Below are positions 7,739-15,638 of a stretch of 21,678 nucleotides of DNA, piece after piece. Source of the stretch: Flavobacteriaceae bacterium (lineage in GTDB: Bacteria; Bacteroidota; Bacteroidia; Flavobacteriales; Flavobacteriaceae); contig PAUJ01000028.1 in the NCBI GenBank assembly GCA_002713705.1, forward strand, positions 110,270-131,947. Reading direction: 5' to 3'. The translations under genes were made by a program, and so were the position numbers. The notes below the pieces were generated by a model. That model saw only the letters and a program-made list of their open reading frames with translations. It had not been told where the DNA came from and searched no databases. How positions within the stretch are numbered: the first letter of the stretch is position 1; the number at the start of each line of letters is the position of its first letter.

Positions 7739-8224
7739 TTAAAGAGTTTTTAGAGCCATAATTACAGGATAATATAACCCAATTATTAAAGCTAAGGTTA
7801 AGAATGGCCTGTTCACATTTTGTAATTTGTAATTTTTATTTTTAACAGCATCAACACCATGATTAATTGCTGAAAAAAGGATAAAGAAAAAGAATGTGAA
7901 AAGAATGGTCAACTCTGATCTAATGCCCCAATTACATAAATATACAAGTACTGCAATTACTGCATAAGACAACAATGCAATAGCTGATTGACGTTGATAA
8001 TTACTACCAACTTCAAAACCCTTCATTTTTGCAGACTCATTACCTAAAAAAAGTCCTTCAAGGCCAGAGGTGCCTGATATAGCAACAATTATAGCAGGTA
8101 TCATAAAGTGGAGTTGAGCGATAGGGTCATATGTCCCTGTATGGCCAATTTTATAGCCCCAATAAAATGCAATTGCTGTACCTGAAATCCTTAATATACC
8201 TAATAATTTCAACAAATAGTTCAT
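7739..8224 (-). CDS. Small four-segment membrane protein, possibly DUF6790 family
   Basis: The protein has 161 residues from the ATG at 8224. The frame can be extended seven codons to a GTG at 8245, but those codons (GTGTTTAATAATAAAA...) are the A-rich ribosome-binding region, which closely matches the leader of the next gene upstream, so ATG is preferred. There are about four hydrophobic helices. Visible motifs are ILRISGTAIAFYWGYKIGHTG near the N-terminus, a GTSGLEG segment, and NWGIRSELT before the third helix. I associate these weakly with the DUF6790 group of uncharacterised membrane proteins. It follows the HdeD-type gene by 66 bp and shares a leader with it, which suggests common control. 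No function is known. Confidence 0.75.
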   Translation of the reverse strand: MNYLLKLLGILRISGTAIAFYWGYKIGHTGTYDPIAQLHFMIPAIIVAISGTSGLEGLFLGNESAKMKGFEVGSNYQRQSAIALLSYAVIAVLVYLCNWGIRSELTILFTFFFFILFSAINHGVDAVKNKNYKLQNVNRPFLTLALIIGLYYPVIMALKTL

Positions 8225-8262
8225 ATTTTTTTTATTATTAAACACCTTTTTTATAGGTTTTC
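8225..8262 (-). promoter_or_regulatory. Leader/promoter element, copy A (shared with the HdeD-type gene)
   Basis: Immediately upstream of the ATG at 8224 the minus strand reads GAAAACCTATAAAAAAGG, then TGTT and TAATAATAAAAAAAATATG. The region upstream of the HdeD-type gene (8933-8973) is nearly the same and at the same distance from its ATG. It is probably a promoter or operator plus ribosome-binding region. It lacks the usual TAnnTTTG box. Confidence 0.5.
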
Positions 8263-8290
8263 ACTTTACTATTTTTAGTATTAATGACAT

Positions 8291-8932
8291 TTATTTTTGC
8301 TTGAGTTCACTATGAATTTTTTGTTTAATTTCTTCATATTTATTTTTTAATTCATCAGGAATTTCACCATGAATTGCGTTTAATTTTTTTAATTTTAATG
8401 ATAGAAAAATACTAAATACACCACCAGTAATTAATGTCAATCCTGTCCAAAAAACAATTGTCTTTCCTGCAAATAATGGGTTCCAAATTAATAGGAATGA
8501 AAAGAACACTCCAAACACTCCAATGAGCATAAGATTTCCCCAATCTGAAATCCCATAGTTTTTTAATTCGATGGCATAACTTATTCCGCCAATTGAACGA
8601 AAAAGAATAAGAAAACCTACATAAATTGGCAATGTTACCATTGATATTTCGGGATGTATAAACAATAACACTCCCAAAAGAAAAGTAAAGGTGCCAAAAA
8701 TCAATGTCCATCCCCAATTATCAATTTTATTGCGATTAGTTATTGAGAAAATAATTTCCGTCAAACCTGAAAAAAGGAAAGAAACACTAAAAATTATTGC
8801 CAGTGCTAAATAGGACTCTAAAGGTGACGTTAAAGTATAGATGCCAACTCCTGTAAAAATTAACCCAACCATTAAAGGAATATACCAATGCTCAATTGAG
8901 TTCTTAATTGTTTTAATAAAAGTGCCGTTCAT
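8291..8932 (-). CDS. HdeD/DUF308 family membrane protein
   Basis: This 213-residue protein has six hydrophobic segments arranged as two similar halves (about 17-35, 41-64, 74-93, 98-121, 132-151, 157-180). It contains the family-typical IEHWYIPLMVGLIFTGVG at the N-terminus, a WGWTLIFGTFTFLLG segment and an RSIGGISYAI segment. A charged tail of about 30 residues (EIPDELKNKYEEIKQK) follows the last helix and probably faces the cytoplasm. HdeD is linked to acid resistance at high cell density in E. coli, but in most bacteria the role of DUF308 proteins is unknown, and none of the other acid-island genes is adjacent. The ATG is preceded by an A-rich leader shared with the gene that follows. Confidence 0.85.
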   Translation of the reverse strand: MNGTFIKTIKNSIEHWYIPLMVGLIFTGVGIYTLTSPLESYLALAIIFSVSFLFSGLTEIIFSITNRNKIDNWGWTLIFGTFTFLLGVLLFIHPEISMVTLPIYVGFLILFRSIGGISYAIELKNYGISDWGNLMLIGVFGVFFSFLLIWNPLFAGKTIVFWTGLTLITGGVFSIFLSLKLKKLNAIHGEIPDELKNKYEEIKQKIHSELKQK

Positions 8933-8973
8933 TTTTTTTATTATTATATTGAATGCCTACTCTATAAGTTTTC
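8933..8973 (-). promoter_or_regulatory. Leader/promoter element, copy B
   Basis: Upstream of the HdeD-type ATG the minus strand reads GAAAACTTATAGAGTAGG, then CATTCAATA and TAATAATAAAAAAAATG. It aligns with copy A (8225-8262) over about 40 bases with few differences, including GAAAACnTATA and AGG at matching distances. Shared control of the two genes is inferred. Confidence 0.5.
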
Positions 8974-9175
8974 GGCTGCCCTTTTTATTCTTTATGTAAC
9001 CTTTAAAATTAGGTTATTTACTTTTTCAAAATAACTAAAATAGAAAATAATACCTAATATTTCTTTTTATATTTTATGTGTAGTATGTATTTTTTCCATA
9101 TTTAATATACCATTAATTACGAAAAAGCTTTGTGTTGTAGTATTAGTAATTAATTTTTCAGGAGCTAATAGCTAA

Positions 9176-10351
9176 TTATTTTTTTAGGCGATTGTATTTT
9201 TTCAAGGTTTTAATCAGTAAATCATGTGGTAAAGCATAAGCCTTATTTCCGTTAATGCCTTCCATAGTTTCCGCTGCTACCATTGCATTAATAATGGCTT
9301 CTTCAACTGCTTGAACAGTTGCTTCAAAAACGGGCATTAGTAAGTCATTTGGTATTGATTTTACATTGGTAGTTTCATCTCTATTAAATGCATTTTCATT
9401 CGCAGTTGAGAAGGCTAAAAAAATATCTCCAGAACCATTACTTCCTCGACCACCTACAATACCAATTCCCAAGGGAATTCTTTGGGCTATTCTTTTTAAT
9501 TGATGAGGTAAAAGAGGCACGTCCGTTGCTATAATTACTATAATTGAACCGTCTCCTTCTTGTCTCCTCGATTTTGGTGGCGCATTAAATTTAGAATTTA
9601 AAGTGTCCTTTAATTCAATTCCAACAGGTAAACCTGCAATTGATAAATTTCTTTTAGCTCCAAAATTTGATTGGACGATTGCACCAACTGTATAAGTTGA
9701 ATTCTTTATTTTAAAAATTCTTGAAGATGTTCCTGTCCCTCCTTTAAAACCCAAACACATCATTCCTGTTCCACCACCAACATTTCCCTCGTTAATTTTT
9801 CCACTCGATGAATTTTGTATGGCTTCTAACACATGTTTTTCTTTTACGTGAAACCCATAAATATCATTTAGGAAACCATCATAAGTTTCAGCTACCACAG
9901 GATAGGTGTACCACCAATTTTCTCCGTTATACCAATCTGTATCTACATACCATTTTAATACAGCATCTCTAACAACTCCAACACTATTTGTATTAGTTAT
10001 CATAATTGGTGTTTCCAAAAAACCTGATTCAGTAACCCAAGTAGTTCCTGTCATTTCTCCGTTGCCATTAAGACTATACCAATTGGCAAAAACTGGACTA
10101 AATTTTTTGGCTTTTCCTCTTGGGAATATTGCAGTAACTCCAGTTCTTATAGGTCCTTTTCCCGCAATGTTTTCTCCTGTTCCAGAAATAATAGTGCTAT
10201 AACCTACTTCAACTCCTTTAACATCTGTAATAGCGTTATATTTTCCTGTTGATCCAACAAATGGAACTCCTAAATCTCTTGCTCTTGGTTTTTGTCCATA
10301 AGATTGAAAACAAATAATTAGTACTATAAAAACGATATCTAATCTTTTCAT
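9176..10351 (-). CDS. P1 family peptidase (DmpA/BapA-type aminopeptidase), exported
   Basis: This 391-residue protein begins with a signal peptide (residues 1-19, probably cut after SYG). It then shows family P1 features: RARDLGVPF, the ITDVKGVEVGYST segment, GGTGMMCLGFKGGTGTSSR (about 193-211), and the self-cleavage site GDG-S at 267-269. S269 should become the N-terminal nucleophile of the small subunit after autoproteolysis. S307 and D309 (GSNGSGD) lie 38 and 40 residues later, matching the spacing of Ser288/Glu290 to Ser250 in BapA. Members are made as one chain, cut into two subunits, and release D- or beta-amino acids from peptide N-termini. The export signal places it in the periplasm. 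It follows the DUF1648 gene by 57 bp. Substrate range cannot be read from sequence. Confidence 0.92.
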   Translation of the reverse strand: MKRLDIVFIVLIICFQSYGQKPRARDLGVPFVGSTGKYNAITDVKGVEVGYSTIISGTGENIAGKGPIRTGVTAIFPRGKAKKFSPVFANWYSLNGNGEMTGTTWVTESGFLETPIMITNTNSVGVVRDAVLKWYVDTDWYNGENWWYTYPVVAETYDGFLNDIYGFHVKEKHVLEAIQNSSSGKINEGNVGGGTGMMCLGFKGGTGTSSRIFKIKNSTYTVGAIVQSNFGAKRNLSIAGLPVGIELKDTLNSKFNAPPKSRRQEGDGSIIVIIATDVPLLPHQLKRIAQRIPLGIGIVGGRGSNGSGDIFLAFSTANENAFNRDETTNVKSIPNDLLMPVFEATVQAVEEAIINAMVAAETMEGINGNKAYALPHDLLIKTLKKYNRLKK

Positions 10352-10408
10352 ATGGGTTTTTTTAATGGGGTGTTTTTTTTGGAATTAATTTTTTTGTTAA
10401 AAATCGAT

Positions 10409-10915
10409 TTAGCCATCTTTTTTTTTCTTGTTAGTGTTTATCAAAACATAGATGATTGGAATAAAAATCATTCCCATTGTTAATGGTAAAAACCAAGCTC
10501 CAAGTCCATTTGCATTTCCGTTTGCATTCTGAATCGTCTTAAAAACGATCAATCCGAAAATTATCATAATTATAAATTTCAAAAATCGGATCATTCGAGA
10601 TGCCTTTGTATATTGGTGCAAAGCATTTTCTTTAGTTATTTCACTCGGATAATTAAATAGGTGTGGGTATTTGTTTAGCACTGTTAATCCAATAAACATT
10701 AGTGTTGAAATAATTGGTAATGAAAGTATATTTGACTTATTCCCAAATTCATTTGCTTCTCCAGTTCCATTGTAATGTATTGGAATTATATCCGGTAATT
10801 CAGAATAATTCGCAACTGTCAATACCCAAATTCCGAAAACAGCAAACCAACCGATTAGCTCAAGTGTTTTATCGGTTTGATTTAATTGTAAATCTATTTT
10901 CGGTCTTTTATCCAT
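10409..10915 (-). CDS. DUF1648 domain membrane protein
   Basis: This is a 168-residue protein with four hydrophobic segments (about 19-36, 66-80, 108-124, 140-158). Between the first two lies the DUF1648 signature ELPDIIPIHYNGTGEANEFGNKS (44-66), with LPDxIPxHxxxxGxxxxxGxK fully present. It ends in a short lysine-rich cytoplasmic tail. DUF1648 also forms the N-terminal part of SdpI-type immunity proteins, but the SdpI half is not present here, so no immunity role is claimed. The P1 peptidase gene follows by 57 bp and may be co-transcribed. Confidence 0.82.
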   Translation of the reverse strand: MDKRPKIDLQLNQTDKTLELIGWFAVFGIWVLTVANYSELPDIIPIHYNGTGEANEFGNKSNILSLPIISTLMFIGLTVLNKYPHLFNYPSEITKENALHQYTKASRMIRFLKFIIMIIFGLIVFKTIQNANGNANGLGAWFLPLTMGMIFIPIIYVLINTNKKKKDG

Positions 10916-11091
10916 AAAGTCTTCTTTTTCAATATATTGCTTTTACATTGATTACAATATTTTAAATATACGCAGTACAAGATTTTGAAAAGAATAAATA
11001 TCAGTATTATACTAAAATTATTTAATCACAATTGTTGATATAAGCTCGTACCTAGAATCAAGTATGTTTTTATGTACTAACTTTCTGATAC

Positions 11092-11463
11092 TTACAAAGT
11101 TTCTTCCTTTGGGTTTTCTCCATATAGATTTTCTTCGGAGTTACTATCAGTTAATAGTAATACTAATAACCAAATTACTCCAATCAGCGGAATTAATGTG
11201 ATCAATAACATCCAACCACTTTTACCAATATCGTGAAGTCTTCTCACTGCAACTGCCAATCCAGGAATAAATAATACCAATACGTAAATTCCATAGAGTG
11301 GTCCGTATCCGACTCCTTCAATGGCAATTCCAAAAACGCTGTCAAGAGTCATTGCAATACCTCCAAAAATAATATTGAAAATAGTAAACATCCAATATTC
11401 TTTACGTCTCGCTCTACCCTTAAAGTCCGAATACTGTTTTAATACTTTTAAATAATAATTCAT
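11092..11463 (-). CDS. DUF805 family membrane protein
   Basis: This is a 123-residue protein. The N-terminal YYLKVLKQYSDFKGRARRKEYW segment and the central VAVRRLHDIGKSGWMLLI segment are diagnostic of DUF805 (YhaH/YhaI-type) inner-membrane proteins. About four hydrophobic stretches are seen (25-41, 52-72, 92-107 and a weaker one). The family function is unknown. ATG at 11461-11463. The 132 bp upstream are somewhat richer in G+C than other gaps here but hold no frame or motif I can name. Confidence 0.9.
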   Translation of the reverse strand: MNYYLKVLKQYSDFKGRARRKEYWMFTIFNIIFGGIAMTLDSVFGIAIEGVGYGPLYGIYVLVLFIPGLAVAVRRLHDIGKSGWMLLITLIPLIGVIWLLVLLLTDSNSEENLYGENPKEETL

Positions 11464-11595
11464 AATTTTTTCATTTAATCTGTCTGATCTTGCGGTTTTT
11501 CAGTTTTACCCCGTTTATTTCAGTGGGTTCTGGTCTCCACTTTTAAGTTTTATTTAAACTTTTATTCAGTTATTTTCGCATAACAATATACTTTT

Positions 11596-12420
11596 TTATT
11601 GCTTATAGGTTCCATCTGGTAATACAGTTGGGAACATATATTTAGGATTGGTTAGCAAAGAATAAATAGTAGAATCTCTTTTTTGTACTAGTGCACTCGT
11701 GTTTAAATCCCATTCTTGAGTTATATCGCTTAGTCTATTTTCTTGGGCTCCAAGAATAGAAGTCATTGCCCAATAAATATATTCAGTTGCCATGCAATCG
11801 TATTCACAAGTTTGATCATCATAAGTGTACCAAGCACTTTCTGGATATGGATTTGGAATTGTTGTGAAGTTTCCACCTCTCGCAATGTCCATTGCGCTTG
11901 TTAATGAAGTACCCATATTTTCTCCAAATATGGTTGGGTACGCATTAGCATACCCTTTATGAGTAATTACGTGCCAAACTTCCTCAATTGCGGCATCAAA
12001 TTCGCCCATATGGCCATTCGTGTGCCACAAAGGAATTGTTTCATCAGCACCTAAATCTTGGGCATTAAGGTTTATTTGAGATTCTGATTTCCACATAAAT
12101 AAAGCCGCATTATTTGTTGTCAATGCAGTTAGCAAATTCATATTATCTATTGTGCCATCCTCATTATTATCTAAATATTGAGCCATCAAATTTGCTGCGT
12201 GAAGCAATTTTGAGTCTTCAACATTTGAATAGGCATAGATTGGGATTCCAAAAACATCTACTTTTCTGTTAGTCTTTGTAAAGCCTACATCCGTATGTGC
12301 AATAATTGTGAAATTTGGATCATTTCCTGGAAAAATTACTTTTGGATTTGTGTTTTTATAATTACTGCAAGCACTAAACGTCGAAATGATTATTACAAAG
12401 AGAATTATTAAGTTATTCAT
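11596..12420 (-). CDS. Lipoprotein of unknown function with metal-site-like EExxH segment
   Basis: This is a 274-residue protein. A signal peptide with lipobox TFSAC puts the lipidated cysteine at residue 18. DNNEDGTID (84-92) has the D-x-N-x-D-G-x-I-D form of a calcium-binding loop. WHTNGH (132-137) and AAIEEVWHVITHKGY (143-157) are rich in His and Glu: H133, H137, E146, E147, H150 and H154 could form a metal site, with E213 in ATEYIYW a further candidate. The segment recalls zincin helices, but the normal HExxH is not present. Two cysteines (205 and 209, CEYDC) may pair. I cannot name the family. The strong spacing of Trp, His, Glu and Gly suggests a conserved enzyme-like domain, anchored to a membrane by lipid. 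It stands alone, with over 130 bp on each side. Confidence 0.75.
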   Translation of the reverse strand: MNNLIILFVIIISTFSACSNYKNTNPKVIFPGNDPNFTIIAHTDVGFTKTNRKVDVFGIPIYAYSNVEDSKLLHAANLMAQYLDNNEDGTIDNMNLLTALTTNNAALFMWKSESQINLNAQDLGADETIPLWHTNGHMGEFDAAIEEVWHVITHKGYANAYPTIFGENMGTSLTSAMDIARGGNFTTIPNPYPESAWYTYDDQTCEYDCMATEYIYWAMTSILGAQENRLSDITQEWDLNTSALVQKRDSTIYSLLTNPKYMFPTVLPDGTYKQ

Positions 12421-12591
12421 TGATATATTTATTTTCTGTTATCGAACATTAAACACGATACATTAGACACATTATGAAGTAATATTTTTAATACTTTCAA
12501 CATTCAACTACTTCTAAAATATTCTATGATATAAAAAAATAAAAAATACAGTAATTAATTATAAACTTTATAGCTATTGATGTTTCTCTCG

Positions 12592-13554
12592 TTAATTTTT
12601 CAGAGGTCTCTTTTTTATCATACCTCCTTTTATATCCTTTATACTGTTCATCACTATAAAAGCATTTGGCTCAATTTTTTCAATTTCGGTATTTAATTTG
12701 TTTAATTCTAAGCGAGTAATGACCGTATATATAATATCTATTTCTTTTGTATCACCATTTTTAGCATAACCACCTTGACCTTTGTAAATTGTTACAGCAC
12801 GCCCCAATGTGTCGATTATCATGGCTCTTATACGTGTACTTTGAGAAGAAATAATAGTTACTCCGATATATTCTTCAATACCCTCAATGATAAAATCTAA
12901 TGTTTTAGAAGCTGCGATGTAGGTTATCATTGAGTACAGTGCAATTTCAATAGAAAGTAAATATGCTGCGAAGGAAAAAATAATAATATTTATAAGAATT
13001 ATAACATCACCAATTGTTGTGGAAAATTTTCGACTTAAGTAAATTGCAAGAATTTCAGTTCCGTCAATTACTGCACCACCTCTAATTGAAAGTCCAATCC
13101 CCGCTCCAAGAAAAAAGCCACCAAAAATCGCGACAAGTAAATCATCATCGGTAACGTTTGGAAAAGGAACGATAGCAACACAAAGTGCAAGTCCAATAAT
13201 TGCGAGTGCTGTCTTTATAGCAAAACGTTTCCCCATGATTTTATAACCAAGGAATATAAAGGGAATATTGACACCAAAAATAAGAATATAAAGCGGTATT
13301 TCTGTTATTGCAGCTAAAAGCAATGATATTCCTGTTGCGCCACCATCAATAAAATTGTTGGTTAATAGAAAACCTTTAAAACCAAATGAAGCAGAAAAAA
13401 TTCCAATTACGATAAGTAATAGATTTTTGAAATTACGTTTTTGGGAAATAACAAATTGCCGGTATTCTTTTGCAAGTTCATATTCAGACGGATTTCTTTT
13501 ATCCCTGAACTTTAGAGAAGTCTTAATTATAAAATTAGCTATAAATGAATTCAT
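12592..13554 (-). CDS. YitT family membrane protein (DUF161 + DUF2179)
   Basis: From the ATG at 13554 the protein has 320 residues. The frame can be extended to a TTG at 13620, but that extension (NNAVWERKNRT) is unlike the family, so ATG is preferred. After a basic N-terminus come five or six membrane segments with the YitT/DUF161 features: FGFKGFLLTNNFIDGGATGISLL, an IPLYILIFGVNIPFIFLGYKI stretch and GLSIRGGAVIDGTEILAIYLSRK. The C-terminal 80 residues form a cytoplasmic DUF2179 domain (IGVTIIS..., GRAVTIYKGQGGYAKN, IYTVITRLEL, ending KGGMIKKRPL). The family is widespread in Bacteroidota and Firmicutes and its transport role is unproven. Length is normal. Confidence 0.9.
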   Translation of the reverse strand: MNSFIANFIIKTSLKFRDKRNPSEYELAKEYRQFVISQKRNFKNLLLIVIGIFSASFGFKGFLLTNNFIDGGATGISLLLAAITEIPLYILIFGVNIPFIFLGYKIMGKRFAIKTALAIIGLALCVAIVPFPNVTDDDLLVAIFGGFFLGAGIGLSIRGGAVIDGTEILAIYLSRKFSTTIGDVIILINIIIFSFAAYLLSIEIALYSMITYIAASKTLDFIIEGIEEYIGVTIISSQSTRIRAMIIDTLGRAVTIYKGQGGYAKNGDTKEIDIIYTVITRLELNKLNTEIEKIEPNAFIVMNSIKDIKGGMIKKRPLKN

Positions 13555-13776
13555 CTTAATGGTACGATTTTTTCGCTCCCAGACAGCGTTATTGTTTTGC
13601 TTTATTAAATGGTTAAGCAATAAAACTAGTAAATAAAACGGAATAAAAGGTAATTTATATTTTTGAAAGCAATCTAAAAGGTATTTTTAATGCATTGTAT
13701 TTAAGTATATTATGTAAAAATTAACAATTTATTAAACCTTTAATTATAATTTAAGGCTACTTTCATAACAAAGATA

Positions 13777-13812
13777 AATAAAACCATCCTAAATTAATAG
13801 AATGGCTTTATT
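13777..13812 (-). terminator. Probable intrinsic terminator of the BspA-type lipoprotein gene
   Basis: On the minus strand a 13-bp stem (AATAAAGCCATTC with GGATGGTTTTATT, two G-U pairs) with a 10-base loop is followed by TATCTTTGTT. Both mismatches seen on the plus strand become G-U pairs in minus-strand RNA, which supports the minus direction. It lies about 30 bp after the stop at 13843. Confidence 0.6.
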
Positions 13813-13842
13813 TTAAAATTTATAATCTATAAATGGGTGAGG

Positions 13843-14724
13843 TTATTCTAAACAAGAAGGGTCTAAATTAGGTTTTGGGAGTGTCCATTGAGGTGTGTTT
13901 ATATTAAAATTAAGACAAAATGCAACACTATCAACAACCCAAGAGCTTAAGTTTTGATTGAAAGCAGAAGTATCATAAAACATATATATCATACCTGTAA
14001 CATTACTCACATCCCAATTTCCAATAGGTTGATTAAAAACACCAGCGGATTGGAACATTCCACCCATATCAGTTACATTACTTGTATTCCAATTTTCTAT
14101 TGGTTGATTAAAAGATGTGGCTAAATAAAACATTACACCCATATCAGTAACATTACTTACATCCCAATTTCCAATAGGTTGATTAAAAGAATCATTTACA
14201 TAAAACATAGCACCCATGTAAGTCACACTACTCACATCCCAATTTCCTATTGGTTGATTGAAAGATGAAGCTTTCTGAAACATAAGACCCATAGTAGTTA
14301 CCTTTGATACATCCCAATCTCCTATAGGTTGGTTAAAATCTATAGCAAGTTCAAACATCCCAAACATAGTAGTCACATTACTTACATCCCAAGAACTTAT
14401 GTTTTGATTGAAATCAGAGGTAGTATCACTATCTATGTAAAAGAGATAACTCATATCAGTTACTTTAGTAGTAGCTACTTTAGTTACATCTTCTTCATTC
14501 AGAACCATTTCTCTTAACATTACTTCATTTACTACCGTATAATTAACCCCATTAACTACTCCCGTATCGCCAACATTAGCATCATCACAAGCCCTAATTG
14601 TTATTCCATTGTCAGCTAAATAAACTACATCACAATTAGATGGCTCATAGTTATCACTACTATAATCATCATTATTACAAGCAACGATTAATACGCCTAA
14701 AAATAAATAGATAAGTTTTTTCAT
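13843..14724 (-). CDS. BspA-type (DUF285) repeat surface lipoprotein
   Basis: This is a 293-residue protein. The lipobox LIVAC places the lipidated cysteine at residue 16, followed by acidic and Asn/Ser residues (NNDDYSSD) of the kind that can direct lipoproteins to the cell surface in this phylum. After a short linker, residues 106-280 hold seven consecutive 25-residue units of the form FNQPIGNWDVSNVTDMGGMF..., which is the BspA/DUF285 repeat. Similar repeat proteins bind host or environmental surfaces or serve as structural scaffolds; a specific partner is not indicated. The C-terminus (TPQWTLPKPNLDPSCLE) has the usual ending of flavobacterial members. A -7-like TACTTTTG lies at 14741-14748, and a terminator lies at 13777-13812. 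It is probably a single-gene unit. Confidence 0.92.
   Translation of the reverse strand: MKKLIYLFLGVLIVACNNDDYSSDNYEPSNCDVVYLADNGITIRACDDANVGDTGVVNGVNYTVVNEVMLREMVLNEEDVTKVATTKVTDMSYLFYIDSDTTSDFNQNISSWDVSNVTTMFGMFELAIDFNQPIGDWDVSKVTTMGLMFQKASSFNQPIGNWDVSSVTYMGAMFYVNDSFNQPIGNWDVSNVTDMGVMFYLATSFNQPIENWNTSNVTDMGGMFQSAGVFNQPIGNWDVSNVTGMIYMFYDTSAFNQNLSSWVVDSVAFCLNFNINTPQWTLPKPNLDPSCLE
13885..14409 (-). repeat. Seven tandem 75-bp units (25 residues each) in the BspA-type gene
   Basis: The block CATCCCAATTTCC(A/T)AT(A/T)GG recurs with 75-bp spacing at about 14011, 14086, 14161, 14236, 14311 and 14386, giving seven units of exactly 25 residues with no length variation. The four or five inner units are the closest in DNA sequence (NQPIGNWDVSNVTDM type). 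The first and last differ more (NQNISSW, NQNLSSW), as is usual at array ends. Confidence 0.9.
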
Positions 14725-14740
14725 TGGGTTTATTTTAAAC

Positions 14741-14748
14741 CAAAAGTA
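14741..14748 (-). promoter_or_regulatory. Possible -7 promoter element (TACTTTTG) of the BspA-type gene
   Basis: TACTTTTG on the minus strand matches TAnnTTTG, 17 bp before the ATG at 14724. No TTG is found at the usual distance, and the leader would be very short, so this is weak. Confidence 0.25.
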
Positions 14749-15009
14749 GTTAATTATTTAAACACTATTACTAGTTTACCAACTAGAAATAAATAGTCCA
14801 TAACTTATTAACTTAACTATAATTAAGTATTGTTAATACTAATTAATATACTTTAAGAAAGGAACTTCTTGGGTTTTATTAAAGAATATCGTTGTAGCAA
14901 TTTGTAAAATTGAGAAGGTGTAATTGGCTATTATATTTTCTAAAGTAATCTAATAAAAATGGCTCTTTTAGGCTTGTATGCAGTATTTAATCAAAAATAC
15001 ATTTTCAAA
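14749..15009. other. Non-coding gap with nothing recognised
   Basis: This is AT-rich sequence between the end of the SOUL gene and the BspA-type gene. I see no frame with coding character, RNA gene, strong hairpin or repeat on either strand. Confidence 0.6.
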
Positions 15010-15628
15010 TCAATTTATTGTTTTTTCTAGGTTTAGTGCTTCGTCTCTTAATTCTACTATAACCTCATTTTTGCGATTAAAAACTTCATACGGTGCATTA
15101 TATCCCAAAAAGTAAAATAGGTTTGAATACTTGATTCCCTTGGCATCTAAAGCTACTTTTAATTTTTCTTTATACTTTTCTATTTTTTCATCATTAGCCC
15201 ATCCGTCAAAGACAATGGCTGCAACAGTTTTTGCAGGTTCTTCCTTAAATTCTATTTGTAATTGGTTAGGTTGAGGGAGCGTTTCTTTTTTAAACTTCCT
15301 TGGAACCATAAACATCATAGTCACAGAGTCTTCTATTGTCATTGCTACAGGGGAGGTCATAGCAATTTTTTCATTTCTTTTATTGTTTCCAAAAATATAT
15401 CCTGCTAACAACGAGAATCCTTTACTTGATGACTCTTTATATTTTTTAGTAGCGAGTTTTACAGTAGTAAATAAAGTAGCTTCATAATTTCTTATTTCAA
15501 ATGTGTCATATTTTTTTTTTAACTATATAAGGATACGTTTCAATATTTCTTTGTCCCTTAATAGCAAAAAGTTGCAGTACAATAAAAGCTATTAATATTA
15601 CTCCAAGTATTAAGAATAAAGTTTTCAT
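15010..15628 (-). pseudogene. SOUL family heme-binding protein gene, frameshifted in a poly-A run
   Basis: From the ATG at 15628 the frame encodes an N-terminal membrane anchor or signal (MKTLFLILGVILIAFIVLQL), continues through GQRNIETYPYIVKKK, and then meets a stop (TGA) just after a run of ten A's. Removing one A joins it exactly to the rest of a SOUL protein: KYDTFEIRNYEATLF, KGFSLLAGYIFG, the conserved NEKIAMTSPVAM segment, and on to the stop at 15010, giving 205 residues, the usual family length. As it stands only a 133-residue C-terminal frame (15010-15411, TTG start) and a 40-residue N-terminal peptide remain. SOUL/HBP proteins bind heme or related tetrapyrroles. The gene follows the cupin gene by 10 bp and is surely in its operon. 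Either the gene is broken, the run is read by slippage, or a base was miscalled. Confidence 0.88.
15511..15520 (-). other. A10 homopolymer at the SOUL frameshift
   Basis: Ten T's on the plus strand (A's in the gene) lie between the codon for V36 and the TATGACAC that begins the downstream frame. Nine A's would give an uninterrupted gene, so this run is the precise site of the shift. Confidence 0.85.
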
Positions 15629-15638
15629 TTTTATATTT

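Noticed and set aside
8412..8717. Second minus-strand frame inside the HdeD-type gene
   Set aside because: It overlaps the clear six-helix frame in another phase and has no recognisable features.
9906..10202. Open frame on the plus strand within the P1 peptidase gene
   Set aside because: It is antisense to a well-supported gene with low-complexity, non-family translation.
11464..11595. Possible small gene or mobile-element remnant in the gap before the DUF805 gene
   Set aside because: The stretch is more G+C-rich and contains short stems (for example 11545-11561), but all frames stop quickly and no terminal repeats or known motif appear.
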